Part shown: in pieces, positions 44,405 through 54,158 of the stretch | Layout: every line of letters starts with the position of its first letter | How positions within the stretch are numbered: position 1 is the stretch's first letter | DNA from: Luteimonas yindakuii | GTDB lineage: Bacteria > Pseudomonadota > Gammaproteobacteria > Xanthomonadales > Xanthomonadaceae | DNA: 64,000 nucleotides | Direction: 5' to 3' | Assembly: GCF_004803715.2 (NCBI RefSeq) | Contig: NZ_CP039383.2 | Coordinates: 1,302,001 to 1,366,000 of the forward strand | Notes under the pieces: generated by a model | What the model was told of the DNA's origin: nothing | The model's database searches: none | The model's input: only the letters and a program-made list of their open reading frames with translations | Position numbers and translations under genes: made by a program

Positions 44405-45508
44405 TTACGCGCCGCCGCGGATGCGGCCTTCGAAGCGCGGAGCGCTGCGGCCCAGCGGCAGCTTGAGCTTGCCCATGATCTGGATGCGCTCTTCCGCCAT
44501 GCGGTCGGCAGCCTTGTAGGTCGGGATGCCGTCACGCTGGGCGATCTCGAAGATGCGCGCCACGTTGTGGTAGATCGTGCGCATCTGGCGCATCGCGCGC
44601 TCGCGGTTGTAGCCGGTCATCTCGAGCGCCACGTTCATCACGCCGCCTGCGTTCACCGCGTAGTCCGGGGCGTAGAGGATGCCGCGCTTCTCGAGCTCGT
44701 CACCGATGGCGTTGTTGGCCAGCTGGTTGTTGGCCGAGCCGCAGATGACCTTGGCCTTCAGGCGGGGCAGGGTCTCTTCGTTGACCGTGCCACCCAGCGC
44801 GCAGGGCGAGTACACGTCGGCGTTGACGTCGTAGATCTCGTCCAGGCCCACGGCCTCGGCGCCGTACTCGGTCACCGCCTTGTCGACCAGCGCCTGGTTG
44901 ATGTCGGTGACGAAGATCTTCGCGCCGCGCTCCTTGAGCAGCTTCACGAACTCCATGCCGACGTGGCCCAGGCCCTGCACGGCGTAGCTGTAATTGCCGA
45001 CTTCCTCGTTGCCGAACTTGGCGTTGAGCGTCGCCATCAGGCCCTGCAGCGAACCGTAGGCGGTGAACGGCGACGGATCACCCGAGCCACCGTGCACCTG
45101 GTGCACGCCGGTGACGAACTCGGTCTCCTTGTAGACGTGCTCCATGTCGTTGACGTCGATGCCGACGTCCTCGGCGGTGATGTAGCGACCGCCCAGCGAC
45201 TGCACGGCCTTGCCGAACGCACGGAACAGCGCCTCGGACTTGTCGGTGGCCGGGTTGCCGATGATCACCGCCTTGCCGCCGCCGATGTCCAGGCCCGCGA
45301 CCGCGTTCTTGTAGGTCATGCCGCGCGACAGGCGCAGCACGTCGTTCAGCGCTTCCTGCTCGCTCTTGTACGGCCACATGCGGGTACCGCCCAGGGCCGG
45401 GCCCAGGGTGGTGTTGTGGATCGCGATGATGGCCTTCAGGCCAGCGTCCTTGTTGTGGCAGAAGACGACCTGTTCGTGGCCGTAGGTATCAAGATGTTCG
45501 AAGATCAT
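44405..45508 (-). CDS. Leucine (Leu/Phe/Val) dehydrogenase
   Basis: 367-aa NAD-dependent amino-acid dehydrogenase that deaminates leucine or valine to the keto acid, feeding the pathway below. Substrate-side Lys67 (MTYKNA) and catalytic Lys79 (GGGKAV) are present. The NAD-binding Rossmann loop [11 protein letters not shown] lies near residue 180, and [11 protein letters not shown] and GGVMNVA follow. Length matches leucine dehydrogenases (~365 aa). It is the first gene of the leucine-degradation run on this strand; the branched-chain keto-acid dehydrogenase that should link it to isovaleryl-CoA is not in the window. Confidence 0.92.
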   Translation of the reverse strand: MIFEHLDTYGHEQVVFCHNKDAGLKAIIAIHNTTLGPALGGTRMWPYKSEQEALNDVLRLSRGMTYKNAVAGLDIGGGKAVIIGNPATDKSEALFRAFGKAVQSLGGRYITAEDVGIDVNDMEHVYKETEFVTGVHQVHGGSGDPSPFTAYGSLQGLMATLNAKFGNEEVGNYSYAVQGLGHVGMEFVKLLKERGAKIFVTDINQALVDKAVTEYGAEAVGLDEIYDVNADVYSPCALGGTVNEETLPRLKAKVICGSANNQLANNAIGDELEKRGILYAPDYAVNAGGVMNVALEMTGYNRERAMRQMRTIYHNVARIFEIAQRDGIPTYKAADRMAEERIQIMGKLKLPLGRSAPRFEGRIRGGA

Positions 45509-45694
45509 CGCAAGCTCCGCTGCGGCGCGATTCGCTGGGCGAACCGGGCCGGTCGCTGTGGGTGATTGGGTTGCTGCGGGTGCGGCGGCCCGGAAACGGC
45601 TGCCGATGGGGGCCGTATTCTACGCGGGTCACCTGTCAAATGCCCGTCCGCCCCGGAACGGGGGCGGGTGTGCCGACGCCGGCAGGGCGTCGCC

Positions 45695-47251
45695 CTACAG
45701 CTGCGACTCGATCGGCAGCCACGCCATCAACCACACCAGGAAACGCTGCCAGCGGCTGGATTCGGGCTCGTTACCCAGCACCTCCGGCGGCGATGTGGCC
45801 GCGTCCAGCCAGCGCAGGCGGCCCTCGTCGTTGATGTACACCCAATAGCTGAGCTCCGGGCTGGACAGGTGCACGAACAGCTCGCGCAGCGCCGCGCCCA
45901 GCGCCGGGTCGTCGAAGAACAGGCCCATCTCGGTGTTGAGGTCGATCGAGCGCGGGTCGACGTTGAAAGAGCCGACGAAGCCGCGGCGGTCGTCGACGAT
46001 GTAGGCCTTGGTGTGCAGGCTGGCACCGCTGCTGCCGAACACGCTCGATTCGCTCGTCATGCCGGGCCTGGTCTCGTACAGCGCCACGCCGTGGCGCAGC
46101 ATCTGCTTGCGGTAGCGGCTGTAGCCGCTGTGCACGGCCAGCACGTCGTTGGCCGCCAGCGAGTTGGTCACCACGCCCACGTGCACGCCGGCGCGCACCG
46201 ACTGCGCCATCAGCGTCACGCCCTCGGGGCCCGGCACGAAGTAGGGCGACACCACCAGCGCCTTGCCGCGTGCGCTGCGCAGGTCGTCGAGGATCGGGGT
46301 GATCAGCCAGCCGTCGCGGCGATCGCCGTTGGCCTTGACCGGCGGGTCCGACATGATCCTGAGGCTGCTGATCCAGTACGGCTCCAGCGTCTGCAGGAAG
46401 TAGCGGCGCACGCTGTCGGAGGTGTCGACCAGGTCGAGGAAACGCTTGGCCTCGGCGCTCCGCACCTCCTCGCGGATGCCGGCCATCACCTCATCCAGCC
46501 GTCGCTCGGACTTGCTGTTGAGCGCGGCGATCGGCACCACCGCTTCGCTGTTCCAGAAGGTGTCGAAGATGTCGCTTGCGGAATTCACCTCGGGCCCGAA
46601 CACCACCACGTCGAGATCGATGAAGTTCACGTCCTCGGCGGCGTCGAAGTATTCAAGGCCCACGTTGCGGCCGCCCACCACCGCCACCCGGCCATCGGCG
46701 ATCCACGCCTTGTTGTGCATGCGGTGGGTGATGCTCCAGGCGCGCTGCACCATCTCCAGCAGGCGGCCGATGCCGTCGCGGTTGCGGAACGGGTTGTAGA
46801 CGCGGATCTCGATGTTGGGGTGCTGGTCGAACGCCAGCAGCGCGCCGTCCTTGCCGCGGGTGCTGATGTCGTCGAGCAGCAGGCGCACGCGCACGCCGCG
46901 CTCGGCGGCCTGCAACAGCTCGTTGAGCAGCAGGTGGCCGGCGAGGTCGTCCTTCCAGATGTAGTACTGCACGTCGAGGCTGCGCCCGGCCTGGCGGGCG
47001 CTGATCGCGCGCGAGGCGAAGGCATCCAGCCCGTCGGGCACCAGGATCACCCCGCTCATGCCGGGGTTGCGGTCGAGCAGCGGCATCAGCTCGCGGTCGA
47101 TGGCGGTGGCGTCGCGCTCCAGCGGCAGCGTCCACGAGGGTTCGCCCGTCGCCTGCGGCGTCAGGTGGTCGGCCAGCAGGATGCCGCTGGCGATCAGCAC
47201 CACCAGCCCCACCAGGGCCCAGGCAAAGATCTTCTTCAGGCGCGTGCGCAT
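45695..47251 (-). CDS. Phospholipase D family protein (cardiolipin synthase C-like)
   Basis: 518-aa membrane-anchored phosphatidyltransferase-type protein. An N-terminal helix (~8-28) anchors it. Two HKD motifs are intact: HNKAWIADGRVAVVGGRN (~195) and HTKAYIVDDRRGFVGSFN (~410), so both halves of the active site are present. The closest known type is ClsC/YmdC, which makes cardiolipin from two phospholipids; other PLD activities are possible. The start is the ATG giving RTRLKKIFAWALVG; the much longer open frame upstream is not coding. It is divergent from the protease-hydrolase fusion gene. Confidence 0.9.
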   Translation of the reverse strand: MRTRLKKIFAWALVGLVVLIASGILLADHLTPQATGEPSWTLPLERDATAIDRELMPLLDRNPGMSGVILVPDGLDAFASRAISARQAGRSLDVQYYIWKDDLAGHLLLNELLQAAERGVRVRLLLDDISTRGKDGALLAFDQHPNIEIRVYNPFRNRDGIGRLLEMVQRAWSITHRMHNKAWIADGRVAVVGGRNVGLEYFDAAEDVNFIDLDVVVFGPEVNSASDIFDTFWNSEAVVPIAALNSKSERRLDEVMAGIREEVRSAEAKRFLDLVDTSDSVRRYFLQTLEPYWISSLRIMSDPPVKANGDRRDGWLITPILDDLRSARGKALVVSPYFVPGPEGVTLMAQSVRAGVHVGVVTNSLAANDVLAVHSGYSRYRKQMLRHGVALYETRPGMTSESSVFGSSGASLHTKAYIVDDRRGFVGSFNVDPRSIDLNTEMGLFFDDPALGAALRELFVHLSSPELSYWVYINDEGRLRWLDAATSPPEVLGNEPESSRWQRFLVWLMAWLPIESQL

Positions 47252-47479
47252 GCCGTGTCTGTCGTCCCCGTGTCGATCGGCCGATTGTAGGGGCACCGCC
47301 GTGGCCGCCGCCGCGACTGCGGGGGATCGAACGGTGGCGCGTGTCGCGGACCGCGCGACGCCACGCGCGCATGCTCGTGGCGGGTGTGCAGTGCCGGCAT
47401 GGCCCGGCGGTGCCGCCCAGCGCGTTGCTTCTCCACGATCGCCTGCTCGATCGCACACCTGCCGCCCGGAGGGATCCGC

Positions 47480-49537
47480 ATGTCCGCACGCACCGCTCGC
47501 CAGCCCGAACGCCTGCTCGACGCCCGCCCCGACACCGCCGATTTCCGCGACCGCATGTTCGACCCCACCCTGGTCGACGTGCCGCCCACCATGCCGCTCG
47601 ACCGCCATCTCAAGCGCCGCGTGCCAGTGCTCGACCAGGGCGGCGAGGGCGCCTGCACCGCGTTCGCGCTGGTCACCGTCGCCCACACGCTGTTGCGCAG
47701 CCGGCGGCCGCGGCCACTGGCGACCCGGCTCAGCCCACGCATGGCCTACGACATGGCGCGCCGCTACGACGAATGGGAAGGCGAGGACTACGCCGGCTCC
47801 AGCTGCCGCGGCGCGATGAAGGGCTGGCACCGCCATGGCCTCGCCACCGAAGCGGTGTGGCCCTGGCGCGCCGGCGCCGAAGCCGAGGCCTATACCGAAC
47901 GCCGCGCGCGCGACGCGCAACGCCATCCGCTCGGCGCCTATGCACGCGTCAACCACCGCGACCTCGTCGCCATGCACGTGGCCATCGCCGAAACCGGCGT
48001 GCTGTATGCCTCGGCCGCGGTGCACGAAGGCTGGCTGAAACCGCCGGCCAGCGGCGCGATTGCCTGGCGCCAGCAGGACGTCACCGGCTACCACGCGTTC
48101 GCCATCGTCGGCTACGACGCGCGCGGCTTCTGGATCCAGAACAGCTGGGGCACCGGCTGGGGCCGCAATGGCCATGCGCACGTGGGCTACGACGAATGGC
48201 TCGAGCGCGGCACCGACACCTGGGTCGGCCGGCTGGCGGTGCCGGTGCAGGTGCAGCGCCCGGCCACCAGCGCGGTGTTCAACTCGGCGCTGGCCGCGCA
48301 ATCCACCGGCTATTCGCAGGCCGACCTGCGCCCGCACATCGTCAGCCTCGGCAACGAAGGGCGCCTGCGCAGCGGCGGCCGCTTCGGCAACAGCCAGGAC
48401 GACATCCGCAACCTGGTGCGCAACGACCTGCCGCGCATCACCCGCGGCTGGTCGCGCAAACGCATCCTGCTGTACGCGCATGGCGGGCTGGTGCCGGAAC
48501 AGGCCGCCGTGCAGCGCGTCGCCGACTACCGGCAGAGCCTGCTCGGGCAGGAGATCTACCCCCTGGCCTTCATCTGGAAGACCGACCTATGGACCACGCT
48601 CGGCAACCTGCTGCGCGATGCCGCGCGCCCGCGCAGCGAAGGCCTGCTCGAACGCACCCGCGACCTGCTGCTCGACCGCCTCGACGACACCCTCGAACCG
48701 CTGGCACGCGTGCTCGGCGGCCGCGCGATGTGGGAGGAGATGAAGGAGAACGCGCTGCTGGCCACCACCGCGGTGTCGCGCGATGGCCAGGGCGGCCTGC
48801 AGGAGGCCGGCGGCGCCGCGCAGGTCGCGCGCCTGTTGCACGACTGGCAGCAGCGCGACCCGACGGTGGAGATCCACGTTGCCGCGCACAGTGCCGGCTC
48901 GATCCTGCTGGCGCCCCTGGTGCAGCTACTGACGACGCAGGGCCAGATCGCCGGCGGCCCCGCGGCCGGCATGCTCGGCCTGGGCGGGAAGATCGAAAGC
49001 GCGCATCTGTGGGCACCGGCGCTCACCACCGGGCTGTTCCTGCAGACTTTCGCTCCGGCCCTGCGCGAACGCCGCATCGACCGCGCCAGCCTGTTCACCC
49101 TCACCGACCGCGCCGAGCGCGACGACCATTGCGCGCGGGTCTACAACAAGTCGCTGCTGTACCTGGTCGCCCATGCGTTCGAGGCCACCGCGCGCAACTG
49201 GATCGACCGCGACCGCCGCCACGGCACGCCGCTGGCCGGCATGGCGCTCTTCATCGAGCACGCGGAGTTCGGCAACCCGGAGATGCGCGCGCTGATCCGC
49301 GACGGCCTGCTGGACTGGATCCAGGCGCCCACCGTCGACGAGGCCGCCGGTTCGCCCGACGCCTCCGAGGCCAGCAACCATGCCGCCTTCGACGACGACG
49401 CCGCCACGCTGTGCGCGACGGTCAGCCGCATCCTCGACGTCCAGCGCAGCGGCGAAGGCGTCGACATCCACCGCTCCAGCGCCGGCCTCGACGCCAGGCG
49501 CCGCAGGTTGTACCGGGCGATCTGCGAAGCGCCGTAG
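47480..49537 (+). CDS. Papain-like (C1) peptidase fused to alpha/beta hydrolase domain
   Basis: 685 aa in two domains. The C1 peptidase half (~1-260) shows the oxyanion Gln and nucleophile Cys in LDQGGEGACTAFALV, His in GYHAFAIVGYD and Asn in IQNSWGTGWG. The second half (~320-600) looks like an alpha/beta hydrolase: LLYAHGGLVPEQAA as the oxyanion strand and a nucleophile elbow IHVAAHSAGSILLAP with Ser. No signal peptide is seen, so it is cytoplasmic or exported by another route. GGAGGG is seven bases before the ATG. I do not know a described role for this fusion; toxin-like, polymer-degrading or maturation functions are all possible. Confidence 0.82.
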   Translation: MSARTARQPERLLDARPDTADFRDRMFDPTLVDVPPTMPLDRHLKRRVPVLDQGGEGACTAFALVTVAHTLLRSRRPRPLATRLSPRMAYDMARRYDEWEGEDYAGSSCRGAMKGWHRHGLATEAVWPWRAGAEAEAYTERRARDAQRHPLGAYARVNHRDLVAMHVAIAETGVLYASAAVHEGWLKPPASGAIAWRQQDVTGYHAFAIVGYDARGFWIQNSWGTGWGRNGHAHVGYDEWLERGTDTWVGRLAVPVQVQRPATSAVFNSALAAQSTGYSQADLRPHIVSLGNEGRLRSGGRFGNSQDDIRNLVRNDLPRITRGWSRKRILLYAHGGLVPEQAAVQRVADYRQSLLGQEIYPLAFIWKTDLWTTLGNLLRDAARPRSEGLLERTRDLLLDRLDDTLEPLARVLGGRAMWEEMKENALLATTAVSRDGQGGLQEAGGAAQVARLLHDWQQRDPTVEIHVAAHSAGSILLAPLVQLLTTQGQIAGGPAAGMLGLGGKIESAHLWAPALTTGLFLQTFAPALRERRIDRASLFTLTDRAERDDHCARVYNKSLLYLVAHAFEATARNWIDRDRRHGTPLAGMALFIEHAEFGNPEMRALIRDGLLDWIQAPTVDEAAGSPDASEASNHAAFDDDAATLCATVSRILDVQRSGEGVDIHRSSAGLDARRRRLYRAICEAP

Positions 49538-49548
49538 CGCAAACCACG

Positions 49549-49883
49549 GCCCTCACCCGCCCCTTCGGGGCACCCTCTCCCGCAGGCGGGAGAGGGGTCA
49601 CAGCGGTACGCCGGTCCCACAGGTCGGCATCGCACGCGCCGACGAGGCTGCTCTGCACCCCTCTCCCGCCTACGGGAGAGGGGTCAGAGGCCGAACGCCA
49701 TGGCCAACAGGTCGGCACAGCACGCGCCGACGAGGCTGCTCTGCACCCCTCTCCGGCCTACGGGAGAGGGGTGCAGAGGCGGTACGCCATGGCCGACAGG
49801 TCGGCACAGCACACGCCGACGGGGCTGCTCTGTACCCCTCTCCCGCCTGCGGGAGAGGGTGCCCCGGAGGGGCGGGTGAGGGC
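49549..49883. repeat. Array of four CCCTCTCCCGC palindromes, ~88-bp period
   Basis: Four palindromes (cores near 49572, 49658, 49746 and 49835) are separated by near-identical ~60-bp spacers that include GGTCGGCACAGCACGCGCCGACG and GGCTGCTCTG. The outer ends are complementary: GCCCTCACCCGCCCCTTCGGGGCACCC at the left and its near-complement at the right, so the whole block is bounded like a single element. No gene is seen from 49538 to 50036. It may also terminate the upstream gene. Confidence 0.85.
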
Positions 49884-50036
49884 GCTCTTCCGCACGCACC
49901 GAACACCCGCATTCACGCATCCCGCACGACGTGCTCGCGACGATGCAGCCCAACCGGTTCATTGCACGGCGCGTCGGGTCCACCACGGGTAGAACACGCG
50001 TCGCGCAACCGGTCCCTCTTCAAACAAGGAGCCGCC

Positions 50037-50210
50037 ATGATCAAGTGGGCCATCATCTTCGCCGTCATCGGCCTCATTGCCGGCGCGCTCGGGTTCTCCG
50101 GCGCCGCGGGCGCCATGATGGGCATCGCCCAGTTCCTGTTCTGGGCCGGTATCATCATCGCCGTGATCCTTTTCATCCTCGGCGTGACGATCTACAAGAA
50201 AGTCACGTAA
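50037..50210 (+). CDS. Small DUF1328 (YtjA family) membrane protein
   Basis: 57-aa protein with two hydrophobic segments (~4-24 and ~30-52) and the glycine/alanine pattern of the UPF0391/YtjA family: [20 protein letters not shown] then [24 protein letters not shown] sits five bases before the ATG. Such proteins are abundant, stress-induced inner-membrane peptides of unknown function. It is monocistronic, with a terminator right behind it. Confidence 0.88.
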   Translation: MIKWAIIFAVIGLIAGALGFSGAAGAMMGIAQFLFWAGIIIAVILFILGVTIYKKVT

Positions 50211-50237
50211 CGCCGCACAGGACAGCCGCAACACCAG

Positions 50238-50268
50238 GAAGCCGCCCTCACCGGGCGGCTTCTCTCGT
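50238..50268 (+). terminator. Terminator after the DUF1328 gene
   Basis: Stem GAAGCCGCCC/GGGCGGCTTC with a 5-base loop and a TCTCTCGTTT tail, 27 bp after the stop. Confidence 0.7.
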
Positions 50269-50416
50269 TTCAGGCCCGCAACCCTGGCTCTCCGCCGACG
50301 CCCGACATCACCGACGCCCACGCACGTTCCCGCGCAGTCAGCCGCGGCGGCGGCCCGCCCGGGCGCACGCCCTCTACAATGGCGGCCATCGTTTTTACGC
50401 TTCCAGGGAGCGCGCC

Positions 50417-53400
50417 ATGAGCACGCCAGCCAGCAACGCCCTCGACCAAACCCCCGCCGCCCAGCCCGACGCCACCCCGCTGCGCTTCGTCACCGCCGCC
50501 AGCCTGTTCGATGGCCACGACGCCGCCATCAACATCATGCGCCGGCTGATCCAGGGCCAGGGCGCCGAGGTCATCCACCTCGGCCACAACCGCTCGGTGG
50601 AGGACGTGGTGCGCGCCGCGCTGCAGGAAGACGCCGACGGCATCGCCCTGTCGAGCTACCAGGGCGGCCACGTCGAATACATGAAGTACATGGTCGACAT
50701 GCTGCGCGAGCGCGATGCCGGCCATATCCGCGTGGTCGGCGGCGGTGGCGGCACCATCACCCCGGAAGAGATCCGCGAACTCGAGGCCTACGGCGTCGAG
50801 CGCATCTACCACCCCAACGACGGCATGAAGATGGGCCTGGTAGAGATGATCGAGGACGTGGTGTTGCGCGTCTCCAACGCCCGCGACGCCCGCGGCGACG
50901 AAGCCCACGCGCTCGCCACCACGCGTCCGTCGATGGACGACGAGATCGCCATCGGCCGCGTGCTCTCGGCCATCGAGGATGGCGCGCATTCCGAGGCGGA
51001 GCTGGCGATGCTGCGCAAGCAGTGGGCCTCGCACGGCCAGGCCGCGCCGGTCATCGGCATCACCGGCACCGGCGGCGCCGGCAAGTCGTCGGTCACCGAC
51101 GAACTGCTGAACCGCTTCCTCGCCAGCTTCCCGCAGATGCGCATCGCCGTGATCTCGGTCGACCCGACCCGCCGCCGCACCGGTGGCGCGTTGCTCGGCG
51201 ACCGCATCCGCATGAACTCGCTGCGCTCGCATCGCGTGTACATGCGCTCGATGGCCACCCGCCGCCAGAACGTGGCGACCAATGCCGTGCTGAAGGACTG
51301 CATCGGGTTCCTGAAGGGCCTGGGCTACGACCTGGTGATCGTCGAGACCGCCGGCATCGGCCAGTCGGATTCGGAGATCGTCGACCTCGTCGACTTCCCG
51401 ATGTACGTCATGACCAGCGACTACGGCGCGGCCAGCCAGCTGGAGAAGATCGACATGATCGACTTCGCCGAACTGATCGTGCTCAACAAGTACGACAAGC
51501 GCGGCGCCGAAGACGCCCTGCGCGACGTGCGCAAACAGTGGAAGCGCAACCGCGTGGCCTTCCAGATGGCCGACGAGGACGTGCCCGTCTACCCGACGAT
51601 CGCCAGCCAGTTCAACGACCCCGGCATCAGCTGGATGTTCACCAACCTGTGCCGCCTGCTGCGCGAGAAGGTGCCGGGCCTCGCCGCTGTTGAACCCTCC
51701 CCTTCAAGGGGAGGGCAGGGTGGGGATGGTGTCACCGCGGCCCACTGCGACTTCCAGCCCAACCTCGACACGAGCCTGCGCGAACCCCGCGCCACCGTGC
51801 TGATCCCCGGCGCCCGCGTGCGCTACCTCGCCGAGATCGCCGAACAGGGCAGGGCGATCAACGCCTCGATCGAAAAGCAGGCCGAAGCCGCCGACCGCGC
51901 GCAGTCGTTTTGGCAGGCCCTGCAGGAACTGGGCGACCCCAAGCTGCCGAAGCAGCTCGACCTCTACGACGGCGCCGACGTCGTTCCCGCATCCTCGTCC
52001 GTCACCCCCGCGAAGGCGGGGGTCCATGGACGTTCAACCGACGACAGCGAAACGTCCATGGGTGACCAGCCATTCGGCTGTTTAGAGCCCCGCCTTCGCG
52101 GGAACGACGAGGCTGCCGACCGCACCCTCCTCACCCTCCGCCAGCGTTACAACGACGCCGTCCAGGCGCTCACCAGCGAGAACCTGCGCAACCTGCGCGA
52201 GTGGCCCGCACGCCTGAAGTCGATCACCGACGAGGTCACCGAATACCAGGTGCGCGGCAAGACCATTCGCGTCGAGAACTACCGCGAATCGCTCAGCCAC
52301 CAGAAGATCCCGAAGATCGCCGCGCCCACCTACAAGTCGTGGGGCGAGCTGCTGACCTTCCTCGGCAAGGAAAACCTGCCGGGCAGCTACCCCTACACCG
52401 GCGGCGTGTACCCGTACCGCCGCACCGGCGAAGACCCGATCCGCATGTTCGCCGGCGAGGGCACGCCCGAGCGCACCAACCGCCGCTTCCATTACCTGTC
52501 CGTCGGCCAGCCCGCCGCGCGCCTGTCCACCGCGTTCGACTCCGTCACCCTGTACGGCGAAGACCCGGCGCCGCGCCCGGACATCTACGGAAAGATCGGC
52601 AACTCCGGCGTCAACATCCCCACGCTGGACGACATGAAGAAGCTCTATTCCGGCTTCGACCTGTGCGCGCCCACCACCAGCGTGTCGATGACCATCAACG
52701 GCCCCGCGCCGATCATCCTCGCGCTGTTCATGAACTGCGCCGTCGACCAGCAGATCGAGAAGTACCTGAAGGCTGACGCCGACCGTTGGGCCGAAGCACA
52801 GAAGCAGATCGACGCCTTCTTCGAAGGCCGCGAGCGCCCGCGCTACCACGGCGAACTGCCGCCCACCAACGACGGCCTCGGCCTCGCGCTCCTGGGCATG
52901 ACCGGCGACCAGCTGGTCGACGCCGAGACCTACGCGAAGATCAAGGCCGAAACGCTCGCCACCGTGCGCGGCACCGTGCAGGCCGACATCCTGAAAGAAG
53001 ACCAGGCGCAGAACACCTGCATCTTCAGCACCGAGTTCGCGCTGCGCATGATGGGCGACATCCAGCAGTACTTCGTCGACAACAGGGTGCGCAATTTCTA
53101 TTCGGTGTCGATCTCCGGCTACCACATCGCCGAAGCCGGGGCGAACCCGATCAGCCAGCTCGCCTTTACGCTGTCGAACGGCTTCACCATCGTCGAGTAC
53201 TACCTCGCGCGCGGGATGAAGATCGACGACTTCGCCCCCAACCTGTCGTTCTTCTTCTCCAACGGCATGGACCCGGAATACACCGTCATCGGCCGCGTGG
53301 CCCGGCGCATCTGGGCGCGCGCCATGCGCGAGCGCTACGGCGCGAACGAGCGCAGCCAGATGATGAAGTACCACATCCAGACCAGCGGCCGCAGCCTGCA

Positions 53401-54139
53401 CGCGCAGGAGATCCAGTTCAACGACATCCGCACCACGCTGCAGGCGCTGTACGCGCTGTTCGACAACTGCAACAGCCTGCACACCAACGCCTACGACGAA
53501 GCCATCACCACGCCCACCGAAGAAAGCGTGCGCCGCGCCGTGGCCATCCAGATGATCATCAACAAGGAGCTGGGGCTGAACTTCTGCGAGAACCCCTGGC
53601 AGGGCAGCTTCATCGTCGACCAGCTGACCGACCTGGTGGAGGAGGCCGTGTACAAGGAGTTCGAGGCCATCAGCGAGCGCGGCGGCGTGCTCGGCGCCAT
53701 GGACACCATGTACCAGCGCGGCAAGATCCAGGAAGAAAGCCTGTACTACGAGCACAAGAAGCACGACGGCAGCTTGCCGCTGGTGGGCGTGAACACCTTC
53801 CTGCCTAAAGAACACGCAGGCGAAGTCGCTACCGAGATCGAACTGATCCGCTCAACGGAAGAGGAAAAGGGCCAGCAGATCGAGAACGTGCGCCTGTGGC
53901 AGCAGTCCCGCAACGTGCTGGCGCCGGTCGGGGAGACCGAGCACAGCCACGTGGTGGAAGACGATGCCGCCGCGGCCACCGAGCCGCACGACGGCCACGG
54001 CCTGGGCTACCTGCAGAAGACCGCGCGCGAACGCCGCAACGTGTTCAAGGCGCTGATCGAAGCGGTGAAGACGCACAGCCTGGGTCAGATCAGCCACGCG
54101 CTGTATGACGTGGGTGGGGAATATCGGAGGAATATGTGA
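50417..54139 (+). CDS. icmF: Fused isobutyryl-CoA mutase IcmF with in-frame repeat insertions
   Basis: 1240-aa coenzyme B12 enzyme interconverting isobutyryl- and butyryl-CoA, with its own G-protein chaperone. Order: B12-binding domain (~25-160; [17 protein letters not shown]), MeaI-like GTPase (P-loop GTGGAGKSS ~218-226), linker, then the mutase barrel (~600 onward; [44 protein letters not shown]). Known IcmF proteins are about 1,090 aa. Part of the excess is repeat DNA read in frame: residues ~425-440 ([11 protein letters not shown]) and ~526-566 ([10 protein letters not shown]... to LRGNDE). Both lie in linker regions, so activity may survive. The ATG at 50417 was chosen by family N-terminus; AGGGAG precedes it. 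Confidence 0.93.
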   Translation: MSTPASNALDQTPAAQPDATPLRFVTAASLFDGHDAAINIMRRLIQGQGAEVIHLGHNRSVEDVVRAALQEDADGIALSSYQGGHVEYMKYMVDMLRERDAGHIRVVGGGGGTITPEEIRELEAYGVERIYHPNDGMKMGLVEMIEDVVLRVSNARDARGDEAHALATTRPSMDDEIAIGRVLSAIEDGAHSEAELAMLRKQWASHGQAAPVIGITGTGGAGKSSVTDELLNRFLASFPQMRIAVISVDPTRRRTGGALLGDRIRMNSLRSHRVYMRSMATRRQNVATNAVLKDCIGFLKGLGYDLVIVETAGIGQSDSEIVDLVDFPMYVMTSDYGAASQLEKIDMIDFAELIVLNKYDKRGAEDALRDVRKQWKRNRVAFQMADEDVPVYPTIASQFNDPGISWMFTNLCRLLREKVPGLAAVEPSPSRGGQGGDGVTAAHCDFQPNLDTSLREPRATVLIPGARVRYLAEIAEQGRAINASIEKQAEAADRAQSFWQALQELGDPKLPKQLDLYDGADVVPASSSVTPAKAGVHGRSTDDSETSMGDQPFGCLEPRLRGNDEAADRTLLTLRQRYNDAVQALTSENLRNLREWPARLKSITDEVTEYQVRGKTIRVENYRESLSHQKIPKIAAPTYKSWGELLTFLGKENLPGSYPYTGGVYPYRRTGEDPIRMFAGEGTPERTNRRFHYLSVGQPAARLSTAFDSVTLYGEDPAPRPDIYGKIGNSGVNIPTLDDMKKLYSGFDLCAPTTSVSMTINGPAPIILALFMNCAVDQQIEKYLKADADRWAEAQKQIDAFFEGRERPRYHGELPPTNDGLGLALLGMTGDQLVDAETYAKIKAETLATVRGTVQADILKEDQAQNTCIFSTEFALRMMGDIQQYFVDNRVRNFYSVSISGYHIAEAGANPISQLAFTLSNGFTIVEYYLARGMKIDDFAPNLSFFFSNGMDPEYTVIGRVARRIWARAMRERYGANERSQMMKYHIQTSGRSLHAQEIQFNDIRTTLQALYALFDNCNSLHTNAYDEAITTPTEESVRRAVAIQMIINKELGLNFCENPWQGSFIVDQLTDLVEEAVYKEFEAISERGGVLGAMDTMYQRGKIQEESLYYEHKKHDGSLPLVGVNTFLPKEHAGEVATEIELIRSTEEEKGQQIENVRLWQQSRNVLAPVGETEHSHVVEDDAAAATEPHDGHGLGYLQKTARERRNVFKALIEAVKTHSLGQISHALYDVGGEYRRNM
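51694..51735. repeat. Repeat element inside icmF (first)
   Basis: CCCTCCCCTTCAAGGGGAGGG followed by CAGGGTGGGGATGG is a palindrome-headed interspersed repeat. It lies in the coding frame between the GTPase and the linker of IcmF and adds about 14 codons. Confidence 0.75.
52000..52112. repeat. MITE-like repeat inside icmF (second)
   Basis: About 113 bp bounded by inverted arms: GTCACCCCCGCGAAGGCGGGGGTCC at the left and GCCCCGCCTTCGCGGGAACGACGAG at the right, with GTCCATGGACG and CGTCCATGG facing each other inside. Translated it reads TPAKAGVHG...PRLRGNDE, the typical product of this repeat family when it lands in a gene. Confidence 0.85.
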
Positions 54140-54158
54140 GGGACCACGGGGGTGATGT

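Noticed and set aside
45601..45660. Sigma-70 promoter for leucine dehydrogenase (TTGACA near 45635 on the minus strand)
   Set aside because: The nearest -10-like sequence (TAGAAT) is only 11 bases away, too close for a normal promoter.
49549..49883. Possible CRISPR array
   Set aside because: Units are palindromes of ~27 bp with nearly identical ~60-bp spacers, so the spacers are not unique, and no cas genes are present.
51694..52112. Intein or split gene in IcmF
   Set aside because: The extra segments are short, lack intein motifs and match interspersed repeats found elsewhere in the window.
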